Counted from the first letter of the stretch, positions 18,527 through 26,048 are shown. The stretch: DNA of 34,752 bases from Lachnospiraceae bacterium (GCA_017465845.1 JAFTVH010000075.1:1-34752); one strand, 5' to 3'. Made by a program: numbers and translations. Notes: generated by a model not told the origin, from the letters alone.

Positions 18527-19312
18527 TTACCGCTTCGCATGCAGCAAATATTCTCTGGGTGTCATCTTTGTCTTCTGGCGGAACTGGCGGTAAAAATGGA
18601 TCTCACTGGAATACCCGCTCATCAGTGCAATCTGCTCCATTTTCAGATTGGTATTCAAAATCAGGTCCTTGGCGTATTCTATCCGCATATTGATCAAATC
18701 TGTCTTAAAAGGAATTCCAAAAAGTTCTTTATATAAATGTTGAAAATAGGAAGGGCTGACATCCAGAGAAGCAGCCAGCTCTGCCGGAGTGAAATTCTTA
18801 TAAGCCTGGGACTGCATAGTCAGTCTCAGGTTTTGTAGTTTGGAGGAATAGGGGCTGTAGGGAAGTGCGGAATCCTTTTTTTCGATTGCCTGAAGCAGAT
18901 TGCTGACCAGCAGCTGCATGATCATGTCAACATTCTGACAGCGGCAGGACTTGGGTCCATAACTCCTCTCCCAGACCAGTTGTTCAAAATACCGGGAAAT
19001 GTGTCCAAGATTATCAAGCGGAATAGGCTGATGGAAAAGTAAGCCGCTATTATCCGGAAAATCAGGGTCATCACAATAAAAATGAAGCCAGTCATTTTTA
19101 AACTCGCCATCGATGCTTCGGTATTGATAGGGAACATTGGGACGAACAAGCACAGCGCTGCCCGGGTTGACGTCCATCTCCTCACCGTTTATGACAAACC
19201 AGGTGGAAGTTTTGATAATGAGCACAAGATAATCAGGGTTGCCGTTTGGCCTGGACATGAAAAAAGGATGTGGGTGTTTGGAATTGTATCCTGCAACGGT
19301 AACTGTGTACAT
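18527..19312 (-). CDS. AraC-family regulator, divergent from the GH88 gene
   Basis: A 261-residue protein with an N-terminal cupin domain (residues 1-130, including 'MDVNPGSAVLVRPNVPYQYR') and a C-terminal AraC double helix-turn-helix (160-258, 'MSGYSSEIHFYRQFRQKTKM' then TPREYLL). The ATG at 19312 has AGGAGG six bases upstream on the minus strand. It is divergent from the GH88 gene across a 119-base region that contains the GH88 promoter. It is most simply a local activator of GH88 responding to unsaturated uronosyl sugars or their products; this is inferred from arrangement only. It is distinct from the AraC gene at 2556. Confidence 0.87.
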   Translation of the reverse strand: MYTVTVAGYNSKHPHPFFMSRPNGNPDYLVLIIKTSTWFVINGEEMDVNPGSAVLVRPNVPYQYRSIDGEFKNDWLHFYCDDPDFPDNSGLLFHQPIPLDNLGHISRYFEQLVWERSYGPKSCRCQNVDMIMQLLVSNLLQAIEKKDSALPYSPYSSKLQNLRLTMQSQAYKNFTPAELAASLDVSPSYFQHLYKELFGIPFKTDLINMRIEYAKDLILNTNLKMEQIALMSGYSSEIHFYRQFRQKTKMTPREYLLHAKR

Positions 19313-19371
19313 ATGCGCCTCCTGAATTTTATGTTATAGCTAAAAAGGTTAGTAAATAATATTATAGGACA

Positions 19372-19400
19372 TTGTCGAATAACTGTCAATTCACTATAAT
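19372..19400 (+). promoter_or_regulatory. Promoter of the GH88 gene
   Basis: TTGTCG (19372-19377) is followed after 17 bases by TATAAT (19395-19400), ending 31 bases before the GH88 start. TGTC appears within the -35 and again in the spacer (AACTGTCAAT). These may be half-sites for the divergent AraC protein. Confidence 0.6.
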
Positions 19401-19431
19401 AAAACTACAAATAGTTATGGAGGAAATACAA

Positions 19432-20577
19432 ATGGAACAATTGCAATGGGCACAGGAAGTTTCTGAGAAAATCTGTCACAAGATGCGTATTGTGGCAGAG
19501 CGCAATAAGGAGAAGATTCCTTACACCACAGTAGATGGTGTCTTCGATGACAAGTCAGACGATAATACAATAGGCTGGTGGACAAACGGATTCTGGGGCG
19601 GAATGATGTGGCAGCTTTACAATGCCACAAAAGATGAACTGTATAAGGAAATCGCAGTAAGCAATGAGAAGAAGCTGGACTACGTTTTGATGCATAACAA
19701 AATGCTGGATCATGACAACGGTTTCAAATGGCTGCCGACTGCAGTAGCAAACTTTAGACTGAATGGTGATGAGGAAGCCAAGAACCGTGGAATCCTGGCA
19801 GCCGATAATCTGGCAGGCCGTTTTAATCCTGTTGGCCGGTTTATCCGAGCATGGAACGATGGCGGTGACGGTGTCAAAGCCGGCTGGGCTATCATTGACT
19901 GTATGATGAACCTGCCCCTTCTGTACTGGGCACATGAGGTGACCAACGATCCCCGTTATCTGCAGATTGCCACCATGCATGCAGATACTGCACAAAAATA
20001 TTTTATCCGCGAGGACGGATCTTCCAACCATATCGTGGAATTTGATCCGGTGACCGGAGAATATGTACGAATATATAGAGGTCAGGGATATGCGGAAGGC
20101 TCTTCCTGGACCAGAGGACAGGCATGGGCTATCTATGGATTTGCTTTAAGCTACATCCACACCGGCAATGAAAGCTACCTGAATACAGCCAAGAGAGTTG
20201 CCAATTATTTTATTGCCAATACACCTGAAAGCGGTCTGATTCCAGTGGATTTCAGACAGCCTGTTGACTGTACCCTGGAGGATTCAACTGCGGCAGCCAT
20301 CGCAGCCTGCGGTATGATCGAAATCGCTAAGCAGCTTGAGAAGAAAGGCGAACTGGGCGTGAATGAAAGCCACATTTATCTGAATGCTGCTGTTAAGATG
20401 CTGAAAGCACTGGATGAGAAGAGAAGTAACTGGGATGATAATTGTGATGCTATTATAGAAAAATGTACTTCAGCTTTCCATGATGCAAAAGGTCATGAGA
20501 TTACCATTATTTATGGTGATTACTACTTTATCGAAGCCATCTGGAAGCTGACAGAGCAGGAGATTTTCATCTGGTAA
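19432..20577 (+). CDS. Unsaturated glucuronyl hydrolase, glycoside hydrolase family 88
   Basis: A 381-residue (alpha/alpha)6-barrel enzyme of GH88. Aromatic and glycine-rich motifs are clear: WWTNGFWGGMMWQLYN, then 'DHDNGFKW' with Asp95, 'RAWNDGGDG' with Asp143 (candidates for the catalytic Asp pair of this family), and SSWTRGQAWAIYGFALSY. GH88 enzymes hydrate the double bond of 4,5-unsaturated uronic acids at the end of oligosaccharides made by polysaccharide lyases. No lyase gene is in this window. The ATG at 19432 is chosen over 19372 because GGAGG (19419-19423) is eight bases upstream and the upstream extension overlaps the promoter. It has no signal peptide, so it should act in the cytosol. 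Confidence 0.93.
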   Translation: MEQLQWAQEVSEKICHKMRIVAERNKEKIPYTTVDGVFDDKSDDNTIGWWTNGFWGGMMWQLYNATKDELYKEIAVSNEKKLDYVLMHNKMLDHDNGFKWLPTAVANFRLNGDEEAKNRGILAADNLAGRFNPVGRFIRAWNDGGDGVKAGWAIIDCMMNLPLLYWAHEVTNDPRYLQIATMHADTAQKYFIREDGSSNHIVEFDPVTGEYVRIYRGQGYAEGSSWTRGQAWAIYGFALSYIHTGNESYLNTAKRVANYFIANTPESGLIPVDFRQPVDCTLEDSTAAAIAACGMIEIAKQLEKKGELGVNESHIYLNAAVKMLKALDEKRSNWDDNCDAIIEKCTSAFHDAKGHEITIIYGDYYFIEAIWKLTEQEIFIW

Positions 20578-20659
20578 AATAAAAAGCACATTTATTTTGC
20601 AAAAAAAGCACATACTATTTCCGAAACAACATGTTAATAAACGATATGTAAAAAAACAA

Positions 20660-20695
20660 ATGTTTTGAGACTGAATGTTTTAAAATAGATGTTTT
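20660..20695 (+). repeat. Three ATGTTTT repeats upstream of a small gene
   Basis: ATGTTTT occurs at 20660-20666, 20675-20681 and 20689-20695, with spacings of 15 and 14 bases, just upstream of the ribosome binding site of the 82-residue gene. An AAAAAGCACAT pair also occurs earlier in the same A/T-rich gap. They could be regulator half-sites or chance in a low-complexity region. Confidence 0.4.
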
Positions 20696-20712
20696 GGAAA
20701 GGAGTATGTGCA

Positions 20713-20958
20713 ATGGATTTTGATGGTTCACCTACTGACGGATTTCCTTTTACAGAGCTGCCGCTGGGCTTCGGAATGGCACTGGCTATGAATGAAGCTG
20801 CTATGCAGCACTATGCGGGATTGACCGAAAGTGAGAAAGAAAAAATAATCTTAAAATGTAAGGATGCGACCAGCAAGGAAGAGATGCGCAGAATCGTAGA
20901 TTCTTTGGTGCCGGATGGAAATGTGAATTCTTTGTATGAGGGTCCGGAGGCGACGTAA
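20713..20958 (+). CDS. Small conserved protein of unknown function
   Basis: A protein of about 81 residues. The core LPLGFGMALAMNEAAMQHY, followed by 'LTESEKEKIILKCKDATSKE' and EEMRRIVDSL, matches a small helical protein I recognise as common in Firmicutes, with no assigned function. It contains no membrane span or signal peptide. The ATG at 20713 is chosen over an upstream start at 20689 because GGAAAGGAG is placed eight bases before it. It is convergent with the SDR gene, and a perfect 12-bp hairpin spans both gene ends. Confidence 0.7.
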   Translation: MDFDGSPTDGFPFTELPLGFGMALAMNEAAMQHYAGLTESEKEKIILKCKDATSKEEMRRIVDSLVPDGNVNSLYEGPEAT

Positions 20959-20962
20959 GTGT

Positions 20963-21000
20963 AATAGACGGCGGAAGGTTAACACCAACCGCCGTCTATT
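20963..21000. terminator. Perfect 12-bp hairpin shared by convergent gene ends
   Basis: AATAGACGGCGG (20963-20974) pairs perfectly with CCGCCGTCTATT (20989-21000) around a 14-base loop. The stop codon of the SDR gene (20979-20981) lies in the loop, and the right arm is part of the codons for its conserved IDGG C terminus. It probably terminates both genes, although neither side has a long T-run. Confidence 0.65.
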
Positions 21001-21698
21001 GTAATGATCTGTCCTGTCATATAAGTCGGTGCCTGAGCTGTCTGAAGCACCAGTTCGGCTACCTCCTCGGGTGTGCCAATACGGTCTGCAGGAATCTCCG
21101 CCCGCAGAGAATCCATGTCTTCCTTTGATAAATGTCCGTTCATATCGGTATCAATGACCCCACAGGCAATGGCATTCACCTGAATATTGCTGGGAGCCAG
21201 TTCCTTTGCCAGAGCTTTGGTAAAAGAATTTACAGCCCCTTTGGAAGCCGAATAAGCAACTTCCATAGAAGCCCCAACATTACCCCAGACAGAAGAGATA
21301 TTGATGATTTTTCCCTTATGCTTCTTTAATAAAAGCGGAATCGCCAGCTTACTGGTATAAAAACAGGAATCCAGATTGGTATGCATAATTTTGTGCCAGT
21401 CTTCCACACTCATATCCGACAACAGCCCGATATGAGCAATCCCTGCATTATTAACCAGCACATCCAAATCTGTAATGTACCCAAACACTCTGGACACATC
21501 ATCAAAATTCCCCATGTCTGCCTTCACAGCAAGACAACGTACCCCATATTCATCTTCCAGCTCCTGTGTAAACTTCTGAAGCTCCGTAATATGATTCCTG
21601 CAGGTCAGAAACAGATCATAACCTGCCTGTGCAAAACAAAGCGCGGTAGCCTTGCCGATTCCGCGCGAGGCTCCTGTAATAAGTGCGGTTTTTGTCAT
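20979..21698 (-). CDS. SDR-family oxidoreductase, FabG-like
   Basis: A 239-residue classical short-chain dehydrogenase/reductase. It has the cofactor-binding TGASRGIG at residues 8-15, NNAG in the middle, and the catalytic serine then YSASKGAV (Tyr-x-x-x-Lys). The C terminus 'YMTGQIITIDGGWC' is typical of FabG-like 3-oxoacyl-ACP reductases and related sugar or alcohol dehydrogenases. It uses NAD(P)H to reduce a carbonyl. It stands alone, away from fatty-acid genes, so FabG is only a likeness and the substrate is unknown. The ATG at 21698 has GAAAGGA upstream on the minus strand. Confidence 0.88.
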   Translation of the reverse strand: MTKTALITGASRGIGKATALCFAQAGYDLFLTCRNHITELQKFTQELEDEYGVRCLAVKADMGNFDDVSRVFGYITDLDVLVNNAGIAHIGLLSDMSVEDWHKIMHTNLDSCFYTSKLAIPLLLKKHKGKIINISSVWGNVGASMEVAYSASKGAVNSFTKALAKELAPSNIQVNAIACGVIDTDMNGHLSKEDMDSLRAEIPADRIGTPEEVAELVLQTAQAPTYMTGQIITIDGGWC

Positions 21699-21743
21699 TT
21701 TGTATCCTTTCTGCGGGGGAGGAAGAGGATTGTGGCACGAGTC

Positions 21744-21787
21744 AGAGGAAGGGGGAGGGGGAGGCGTTGCCCCCTCCCCCTTCCTCT
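21744..21787. repeat. 18-bp perfect purine/pyrimidine hairpin with G-runs
   Basis: The purine arm (21744-21761), with two GGGGG runs, pairs perfectly with the pyrimidine arm (21770-21787) around an 8-base loop. It lies just upstream of the SDR gene on that gene's 5' side. It could act as a terminator for upstream minus-strand transcription, or form G-quadruplex or triplex DNA. Confidence 0.7.
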
Positions 21788-22239
21788 TCTGTACTGCAAT
21801 TCTCTTCTATCCGCATAAAATATATAAAACGCCAAATAATATCAGTATAACATTCTGCCTTATCAAAAGAATTGCAGGGCATATGTGTATATATGTGACA
21901 GCTAGTCTAGCACCAATTTTACCGACTGCACGGTTGATACCGCTCCGTTTGCATTTGTATTGCTATGTCTTTGGACGTATACGGAAAGACTTATTCCGAA
22001 TGTCCAAAACACGTTAGGTTTTCCACCAAACAGGGGGCTATCAAGGGTATCTACCCCTGCAACTTAATTAATTGACATTGACTCATTGTCCAAGCTGTCA
22101 CAAATGGCGTTGTTTTCTGTGTAAGTATACCATGAGGTGGCTTGTTTTTCCACCCCAAACCTGTTAAACTAAAGTTATAAATATTATGTTATTTTTACTA
22201 ACTTAATTTAAGTTACTGTTTATGGATTGCCTCTAGGCA
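21788..22239. other. Gene-free stretch with small hairpins and a palindrome
   Basis: No convincing gene lies here. Visible structure includes CAGGGG (22031-22036) facing CCCCTG (22054-22059), with an alternative GGGT/ACCC stem inside, and GGTGG/CCACC around 22135-22155. A 17-base perfect interrupted palindrome, TAACTTAATTTAAGTTA (22199-22215), could bind a regulator. The frames here carry no family motif and the stretch may be degenerate gene debris. Confidence 0.4.
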
Positions 22240-22397
22240 GCTTCCGGACACCGAGGGTTCAAATTCAGACCCTATAAAAACGCCGGTCCTTGGGCTCGGT
22301 ACTTTCGCGACCGAATCCTCGCTTGCGAGGATTTGTACCGCTGCGTTTTTAACGGAGCGAAAGCGTGTCTGAATTTGAACCCTCAGTGCCCGGAAGC
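22240..22397 (+). ncRNA. Large structured inverted repeat, possible RNA element or MITE
   Basis: A 31-base left arm (22240-22270) pairs with a 31-base right arm (22367-22397) with only two mismatches. Inside are nested stems: AAAAACGC/GCGTTTTT (22276-22283/22343-22350), CGGTAC/GTACCG (22297-22302/22335-22340) and AATCCTCGC/GCGAGGATT (22314-22322/22325-22333). The copies of CTTTCGC and GCGAAAG (22302-22308/22357-22363) could form an alternative pairing. It ends 50 bases before the flavoprotein start, so it may be a cis-regulatory RNA, a small RNA, or a miniature inverted-repeat element. I cannot match it to a known family. Confidence 0.55.
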
Positions 22398-22446
22398 GTC
22401 CCTAGGGACCATCTCATGAACTGCAACTTCCAATTGGAGGCTAAGT

Positions 22447-23373
22447 ATGCAAAAATATGACCTTATCATTATAGGCTCAGGCCCCGCAGGTTTATCAGCC
22501 GCGGTTTATGGAAAACGCGCAGGCCACGACCTGGTGGTTCTTGAGAAGAATTATATGAGCGGCGGCCAGGTACTGAACACTTATGAAGTGGATAATTATC
22601 TGGGAATGTCCGGAATCAATGGATTCGATATGGGGATGCAGTTTCGGGCGCATGCGGATAAGCTGGGAGTGGAGTTTGTCACAGCTGAGGTGAATGGAAT
22701 CGAAGATATAGGTGGCAGTAAGCTGGTGCATACGGATCAGGGAGATTATGAAGCGAAAGCTGTGATTTATGCTGCCGGGGCAGAGCATGCCCATCTGGGA
22801 GTGCCCGGTGAGGTGGAACTGGCTGGACGTGGCGTCTCTTACTGCGCTACTTGTGACGGTGCTTTTTTCAGAGGAAAGACTGTTGCTGTGGTAGGCGGCG
22901 GAGATGTGGCATTGGAAGATGCGATTTATCTGGCAAGATTTTGTCAGAAAGTGTATTGCATTCACAGGCGCGATGAATTCAGAGGTGCCCATGTGCTGCA
23001 GGAAGAACTGAAAGCACTGCCTAATGTGGAAATTCTTTATCTTACGGTGGTAACGGAGATTGTCGGTTCTGAGCAGGTTGAAGAAATCGGGCTGAAGAAC
23101 GTAATGACCGAGGGAGAGAGTAAATTAAAGGTGGATGGTGTCTTTATCGCAGTGGGCATTCGCCCTAATACGAAAATTTTGGCAGAGCTTGTAAGCTGCG
23201 AGGAAGGGTATGTTCTCGCGGGAGAGGATTGTGCAACGGATTGCGATGGGATTTATGCGGCGGGAGATGTGCGTAAAAAGCCTTTGAGGCAGATCGTGAC
23301 GGCTGTAGCAGACGGAGCGAATGCGGTAGCCAGTGCCGGGGCTTATATCAATGGATTGGCTAAAAGTAAATAG
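22447..23373 (+). CDS. trxB: Thioredoxin-reductase-like FAD/NAD(P) oxidoreductase
   Basis: A 308-residue flavoprotein with the complete thioredoxin reductase layout: FAD site GSGPAG at residues 10-15, redox pair Cys133-Ala-Thr-Cys136 in SYCATCDGAFF, NADPH site VGGGDVALEDA, and C-terminal FAD site AAGDVRKKPLRQIVTA. It would transfer electrons from NAD(P)H via FAD to a disulfide partner such as thioredoxin. No thioredoxin gene lies next to it, so a ferredoxin-linked or other partner is possible. Start: TTGGAGG ends seven bases before the ATG. The large structured repeat lies 50 bases upstream. Confidence 0.85.
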   Translation: MQKYDLIIIGSGPAGLSAAVYGKRAGHDLVVLEKNYMSGGQVLNTYEVDNYLGMSGINGFDMGMQFRAHADKLGVEFVTAEVNGIEDIGGSKLVHTDQGDYEAKAVIYAAGAEHAHLGVPGEVELAGRGVSYCATCDGAFFRGKTVAVVGGGDVALEDAIYLARFCQKVYCIHRRDEFRGAHVLQEELKALPNVEILYLTVVTEIVGSEQVEEIGLKNVMTEGESKLKVDGVFIAVGIRPNTKILAELVSCEEGYVLAGEDCATDCDGIYAAGDVRKKPLRQIVTAVADGANAVASAGAYINGLAKSK

Positions 23374-23391
23374 ATTGGAAAGATACTCGCG

Positions 23392-23417
23392 AGGCGCCGG
23401 ATAAAACGGCGCCTTTT
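23392..23417 (+). terminator. Intrinsic terminator after the flavoprotein gene
   Basis: AGGCGCCG (23392-23399) pairs perfectly with CGGCGCCT (23407-23414) around a 7-base loop and is followed by a TTTT end (23414-23417). It closes the flavoprotein transcript before the cell-wall hydrolase gene. Confidence 0.8.
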
Positions 23418-23613
23418 AGCATTTGCTGAAGTCGCTTGCGAGGGTGTGGGAAGTAATCGGTGAAAAGTGAAAAAGCACAGAAAAACCTGATATATTTGGT
23501 AATTATTTACAGCATGCTTTTGTTGACAAAATGTAACATAAGTGCTATATTTATTAACGGACGTAATAATTTTGTAACAAATCAAAGCGATTAGACTACC
23601 ACAGGAGGACTAC

Positions 23614-24810
23614 ATGGTTCGCATCCCCTTGAGAATTACAACTTGCGCACTGGCAGCAGCCATTGCATTTTCAGGAATGAACATTACCGCTCAGGCAGCA
23701 GGCATTTCCTCTGTATTGCCCAATGGCGGAGTTAATATTACCATAGCAAAGGGTACCACCCTTGAGACACTTCAGGAGGAGACCGGTGACACCACTGCCA
23801 GAATTGAATCCATTCTGGATCAGGTAGCACTGGAAGAAGCACGTAAGGAAGCAGGACTGGAAGCCATTCGCCGGGAAGAGGAAGAACTGAAGAAGCTGGT
23901 CATTGCTCAGGTCAATAATTATGTGAATGTCAGAAGCCTGCCCAGTGAAGAAGGCGAGGTTCTGGGTAAGCTGTATAATAATTCTGTAGGTACTTATATA
24001 TCAGAAGAAAACGGTTGGTATCAGATTACCTCCGGTACCGTAACCGGTTATGTAAAAGCAGAGTACTGTGTGACCGGTGAAGCTGCGATTGAGCTGGCAA
24101 AGCAGGTATGCACCAGATTTGCTACTGTAGACACAGAGACACTTAAGGTTCGTACCGAGCCCAGCCTGGAAGCATCTGTTCTGACACTGGTTCCTTATAA
24201 AGATGAGCTTGTCGTATCAGAAGAAGTAGAAGGATGGGTGAAAGTAGATACCGAAGAGGGACTTGGATGGGTATCTACTGACTATGTGATCTTAAGCCGT
24301 GAATTTGTTGAGGCAGAATCCAAGGCAGAAGAGGAAGCTCGTCTTGCCAAGGAAGCAGAGGAGCGCCGCAAGGCTCAGGAAGCTGCAGCAAAAGCGGCGA
24401 AAGCATCTAAGAAGAGCAGCACTAAGACGACTACAACTGCAACAGTGGATACCGGCAGCGGAAACGAGATGGGTCAGGCAGTTGCTGAATATGCCCTTCA
24501 GTTTGTGGGCAATCCTTATGTATACGGCGGAACCAGCCTTACTAACGGTGCTGACTGCTCCGGTTTTGTAATGAGTGTATATGCTAACTTTGGTGTCAGC
24601 CTTCCTCATTCTTCCGCAGCGGACAGAAAACAGGGATATGCAGTAGATGGGCTTAGCAATGCGCAGCCCGGAGATTTGATCTGCTATTCCGGTCATGTGG
24701 CTCTTTATATCGGAAATGGCCAGATCGTTCATGCGGCTAATTCCAAGAAGGGAATCATTGTATCCAATGCGGATTACAAGACGATTCTGGCAATCAGGAG
24801 AATTTTCTAA
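23614..24810 (+). CDS. Secreted SH3b-NlpC/P60 cell-wall hydrolase
   Basis: A 398-residue exported peptidoglycan hydrolase. Residues 1-29 are a signal peptide ending AQA-A. Two SH3b-type repeats (about 98-150 and 167-228, both with a 'VRxxPSxEaxVL' pattern) probably bind the cell wall. A 55-residue Ala/Lys/Glu-rich linker leads to a C-terminal NlpC/P60 domain (about 285-398) with Cys315 in NGADCSGFVM and His361 in 'CYSGHVALYIG'; His373 in IVHAANS is the likely third residue. Enzymes of this kind cleave D-gamma-glutamyl-meso-diaminopimelate or similar stem-peptide bonds outside the membrane. The ATG at 23614 is preceded by AGGAGG. A strong terminator follows. Confidence 0.92.
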   Translation: MVRIPLRITTCALAAAIAFSGMNITAQAAGISSVLPNGGVNITIAKGTTLETLQEETGDTTARIESILDQVALEEARKEAGLEAIRREEEELKKLVIAQVNNYVNVRSLPSEEGEVLGKLYNNSVGTYISEENGWYQITSGTVTGYVKAEYCVTGEAAIELAKQVCTRFATVDTETLKVRTEPSLEASVLTLVPYKDELVVSEEVEGWVKVDTEEGLGWVSTDYVILSREFVEAESKAEEEARLAKEAEERRKAQEAAAKAAKASKKSSTKTTTTATVDTGSGNEMGQAVAEYALQFVGNPYVYGGTSLTNGADCSGFVMSVYANFGVSLPHSSAADRKQGYAVDGLSNAQPGDLICYSGHVALYIGNGQIVHAANSKKGIIVSNADYKTILAIRRIF

Positions 24811-24850
24811 TCAGATATTGCCGGAAGATAAAAATAAATATAAAGCAGAT

Positions 24851-24884
24851 AAAGCGGAAATCAGAATGTGGTTTCCGCTTTTTT
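24851..24884 (+). terminator. Intrinsic terminator after the NlpC/P60 gene
   Basis: AAAGCGGAAA (24851-24860) pairs with TTTCCGCTTT (24872-24881), ending in a TTTTTT run. Bases 24885-25076 hold no gene; only a short TTGCA/TGCAA hairpin near 25007-25023 was seen. Confidence 0.85.
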
Positions 24885-25076
24885 GAGCATATTTTACGTC
24901 GGGATAATCATATACTATAAGAAATGGTCTGAGAACTTTCTGTCATGTTTTGCCTGAGAGCAGTAATTTGTCGAAATATTAAAGTAAGTGACAGACACCA
25001 TTTTTTTGCATTGCTTGTGCAATTGTGACAAATACTCTGTAGAGTTTTCGTGGGAAATGGGGAATGCAGTGGATTT

Positions 25077-25157
25077 TGTGGAAAAGTTATCCACACCAAA
25101 AAACCGCGAAAAAACGGTAAAAGTTACTTATACACCAACTTATCCACATTATCCACA
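25077..25157. promoter_or_regulatory. Cluster of DnaA boxes
   Basis: The perfect DnaA consensus TTATCCACA occurs at 25087-25095, 25140-25148 and 25149-25157, the last two directly abutting. A reverse-strand copy with one mismatch lies at 25077-25085 and a two-mismatch copy at 25128-25136. No dnaA, dnaN or rpmH gene is nearby, so this does not look like oriC. It could be a DnaA-titrating or gene-regulatory cluster; it lies about 220 bases upstream of hpf. Confidence 0.75.
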
Positions 25158-25309
25158 TGAGTATTGTGAAAATTATGGTGCATTTATTATGGTAACTTGC
25201 GGAACGGATGTTTTGTGAAGTTCTGATAAAAAACAGCTTTTGACGAAAAATGTCGATTTGGGTACCAACTTTTTAAATGTCATAATCAAGAAAAAATTAA
25301 TTGAAATTG

Positions 25310-25339
25310 TTGCAAAACGCATGGCAAATGTGGTATAAT
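25310..25339 (+). promoter_or_regulatory. Promoter of hpf
   Basis: TATAAT at 25334-25339 has an extended -10 TG one base upstream (25331-25332) and a TTGCAA box at 25310-25315 with 18-base spacing. It lies 36 bases before the hpf start codon. Confidence 0.65.
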
Positions 25340-25374
25340 GTTTATACAATAAATAACTGAAAGGGATGAGCAGC

Positions 25375-25902
25375 ATGAAATTTGTTATTGTAGGCAGAAA
25401 TATTGAAGTGACACCAGGATTAAGAGATGCAGTTGAGGACAAGATTGGAAAGCTTGAAAAATATTTTAATCCGGACACAGAAGTACATGTAACCCTCAGT
25501 GTTGAGAAAGACCGTCAGAAAATTGAAGTTACGATACCGGTGAAAGGCAGTATCATTCGTTCCGAGCAGGTCAGCAACGATATGTACGTATCTATCGACC
25601 TTGTAGAAGAGATTATTGAAAGACAGCTTAAGAAATATAAAACCAAGATTGTGGACAAGCAGCAGAGCGCAAGTGCTTTCAGCCAGCTGTTCCTCGAGAA
25701 TGATGATCTGGACGATGAAGAGATCAAGATCGTTCGTACCAAGAAGTTTGATATCAAGCCCATGTATCCTGAAGATGCATGTATCCAGATGGAGCTGCTG
25801 GGACACAGCTTCTTCGTATTCATCAATGCGGAGACAGATCAGGTGAACGTAGTGTATAAGAGAAAGGGAGATACTTACGGATTGATCGAGCCGGAAGCAT
25901 GA
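25375..25902 (+). CDS. hpf: Long-form ribosome hibernation promoting factor (HPF/RaiA)
   Basis: A 175-residue protein starting MKFVIVGRNIEVTPGLRDAV, the conserved N-terminal S30AE domain that binds the small ribosomal subunit decoding region (about residues 1-100). A linker follows (QQSASAFSQLF), and then the C-terminal domain of the long form (about 115-173, 'FDIKPMYPEDACIQMELLGH' and VVYKRKGDTYGLIEP), which dimerises ribosomes into inactive 100S particles. The ATG at 25375 is preferred over 25366 because AAGGG lies nine bases upstream. In Clostridia hpf is commonly followed by secA; here it is followed by a VOC gene and a mobile element instead. It is well isolated by its own promoter and terminator. 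Confidence 0.95.
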   Translation: MKFVIVGRNIEVTPGLRDAVEDKIGKLEKYFNPDTEVHVTLSVEKDRQKIEVTIPVKGSIIRSEQVSNDMYVSIDLVEEIIERQLKKYKTKIVDKQQSASAFSQLFLENDDLDDEEIKIVRTKKFDIKPMYPEDACIQMELLGHSFFVFINAETDQVNVVYKRKGDTYGLIEPEA

Positions 25903-25913
25903 AAATATAAAAA

Positions 25914-25952
25914 TTATGAGGGGCTGATGTGTTGAACATCAGCCCCTCATAA
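25914..25952 (+). terminator. Strong hairpin terminator after hpf
   Basis: A perfect 17-bp stem, left arm 25914-25930 and right arm 25936-25952 around the loop GTTGA, begins 12 bases after the hpf stop. The T-run after it is short but the stem is very stable. Confidence 0.8.
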
Positions 25953-26002
25953 AGTTTGACAAACTCTCAAAAACTTTGAAAATCCCAAACAAAATGGTTA
26001 TA

Positions 26003-26048
26003 AAAAAGTGAGTCATCACCTAAAACAAGGGTATAAAACTCACTTTTT
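26003..26048. terminator. Bidirectional terminator between hpf and the VOC gene
   Basis: AAAAAGTGAGT (26003-26013) pairs with ACTCACTTTTT (26038-26048). A-runs on one side and T-runs on the other make it work in both directions, so it can end the minus-strand VOC transcript and back up the hpf terminator. Confidence 0.75.

Noticed and set aside
21652-22017. A 121-residue plus-strand reading frame across the G-rich hairpin
   Set aside because: It translates the reverse of the SDR start and a low-complexity hairpin (runs of Gly), has no ribosome binding site and no family motif.
22240-22397. T-box riboswitch or known riboswitch upstream of the flavoprotein
   Set aside because: The T-box antiterminator consensus (TGGNACCGCG) and other remembered riboswitch cores are absent, and the genes downstream are not amino-acid related.
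25077-25157. Chromosomal replication origin
   Set aside because: DnaA boxes are present, but no dnaA, dnaN, rpmH or gidA-type gene is near and no clear unwinding region was seen. A non-origin cluster fits better.
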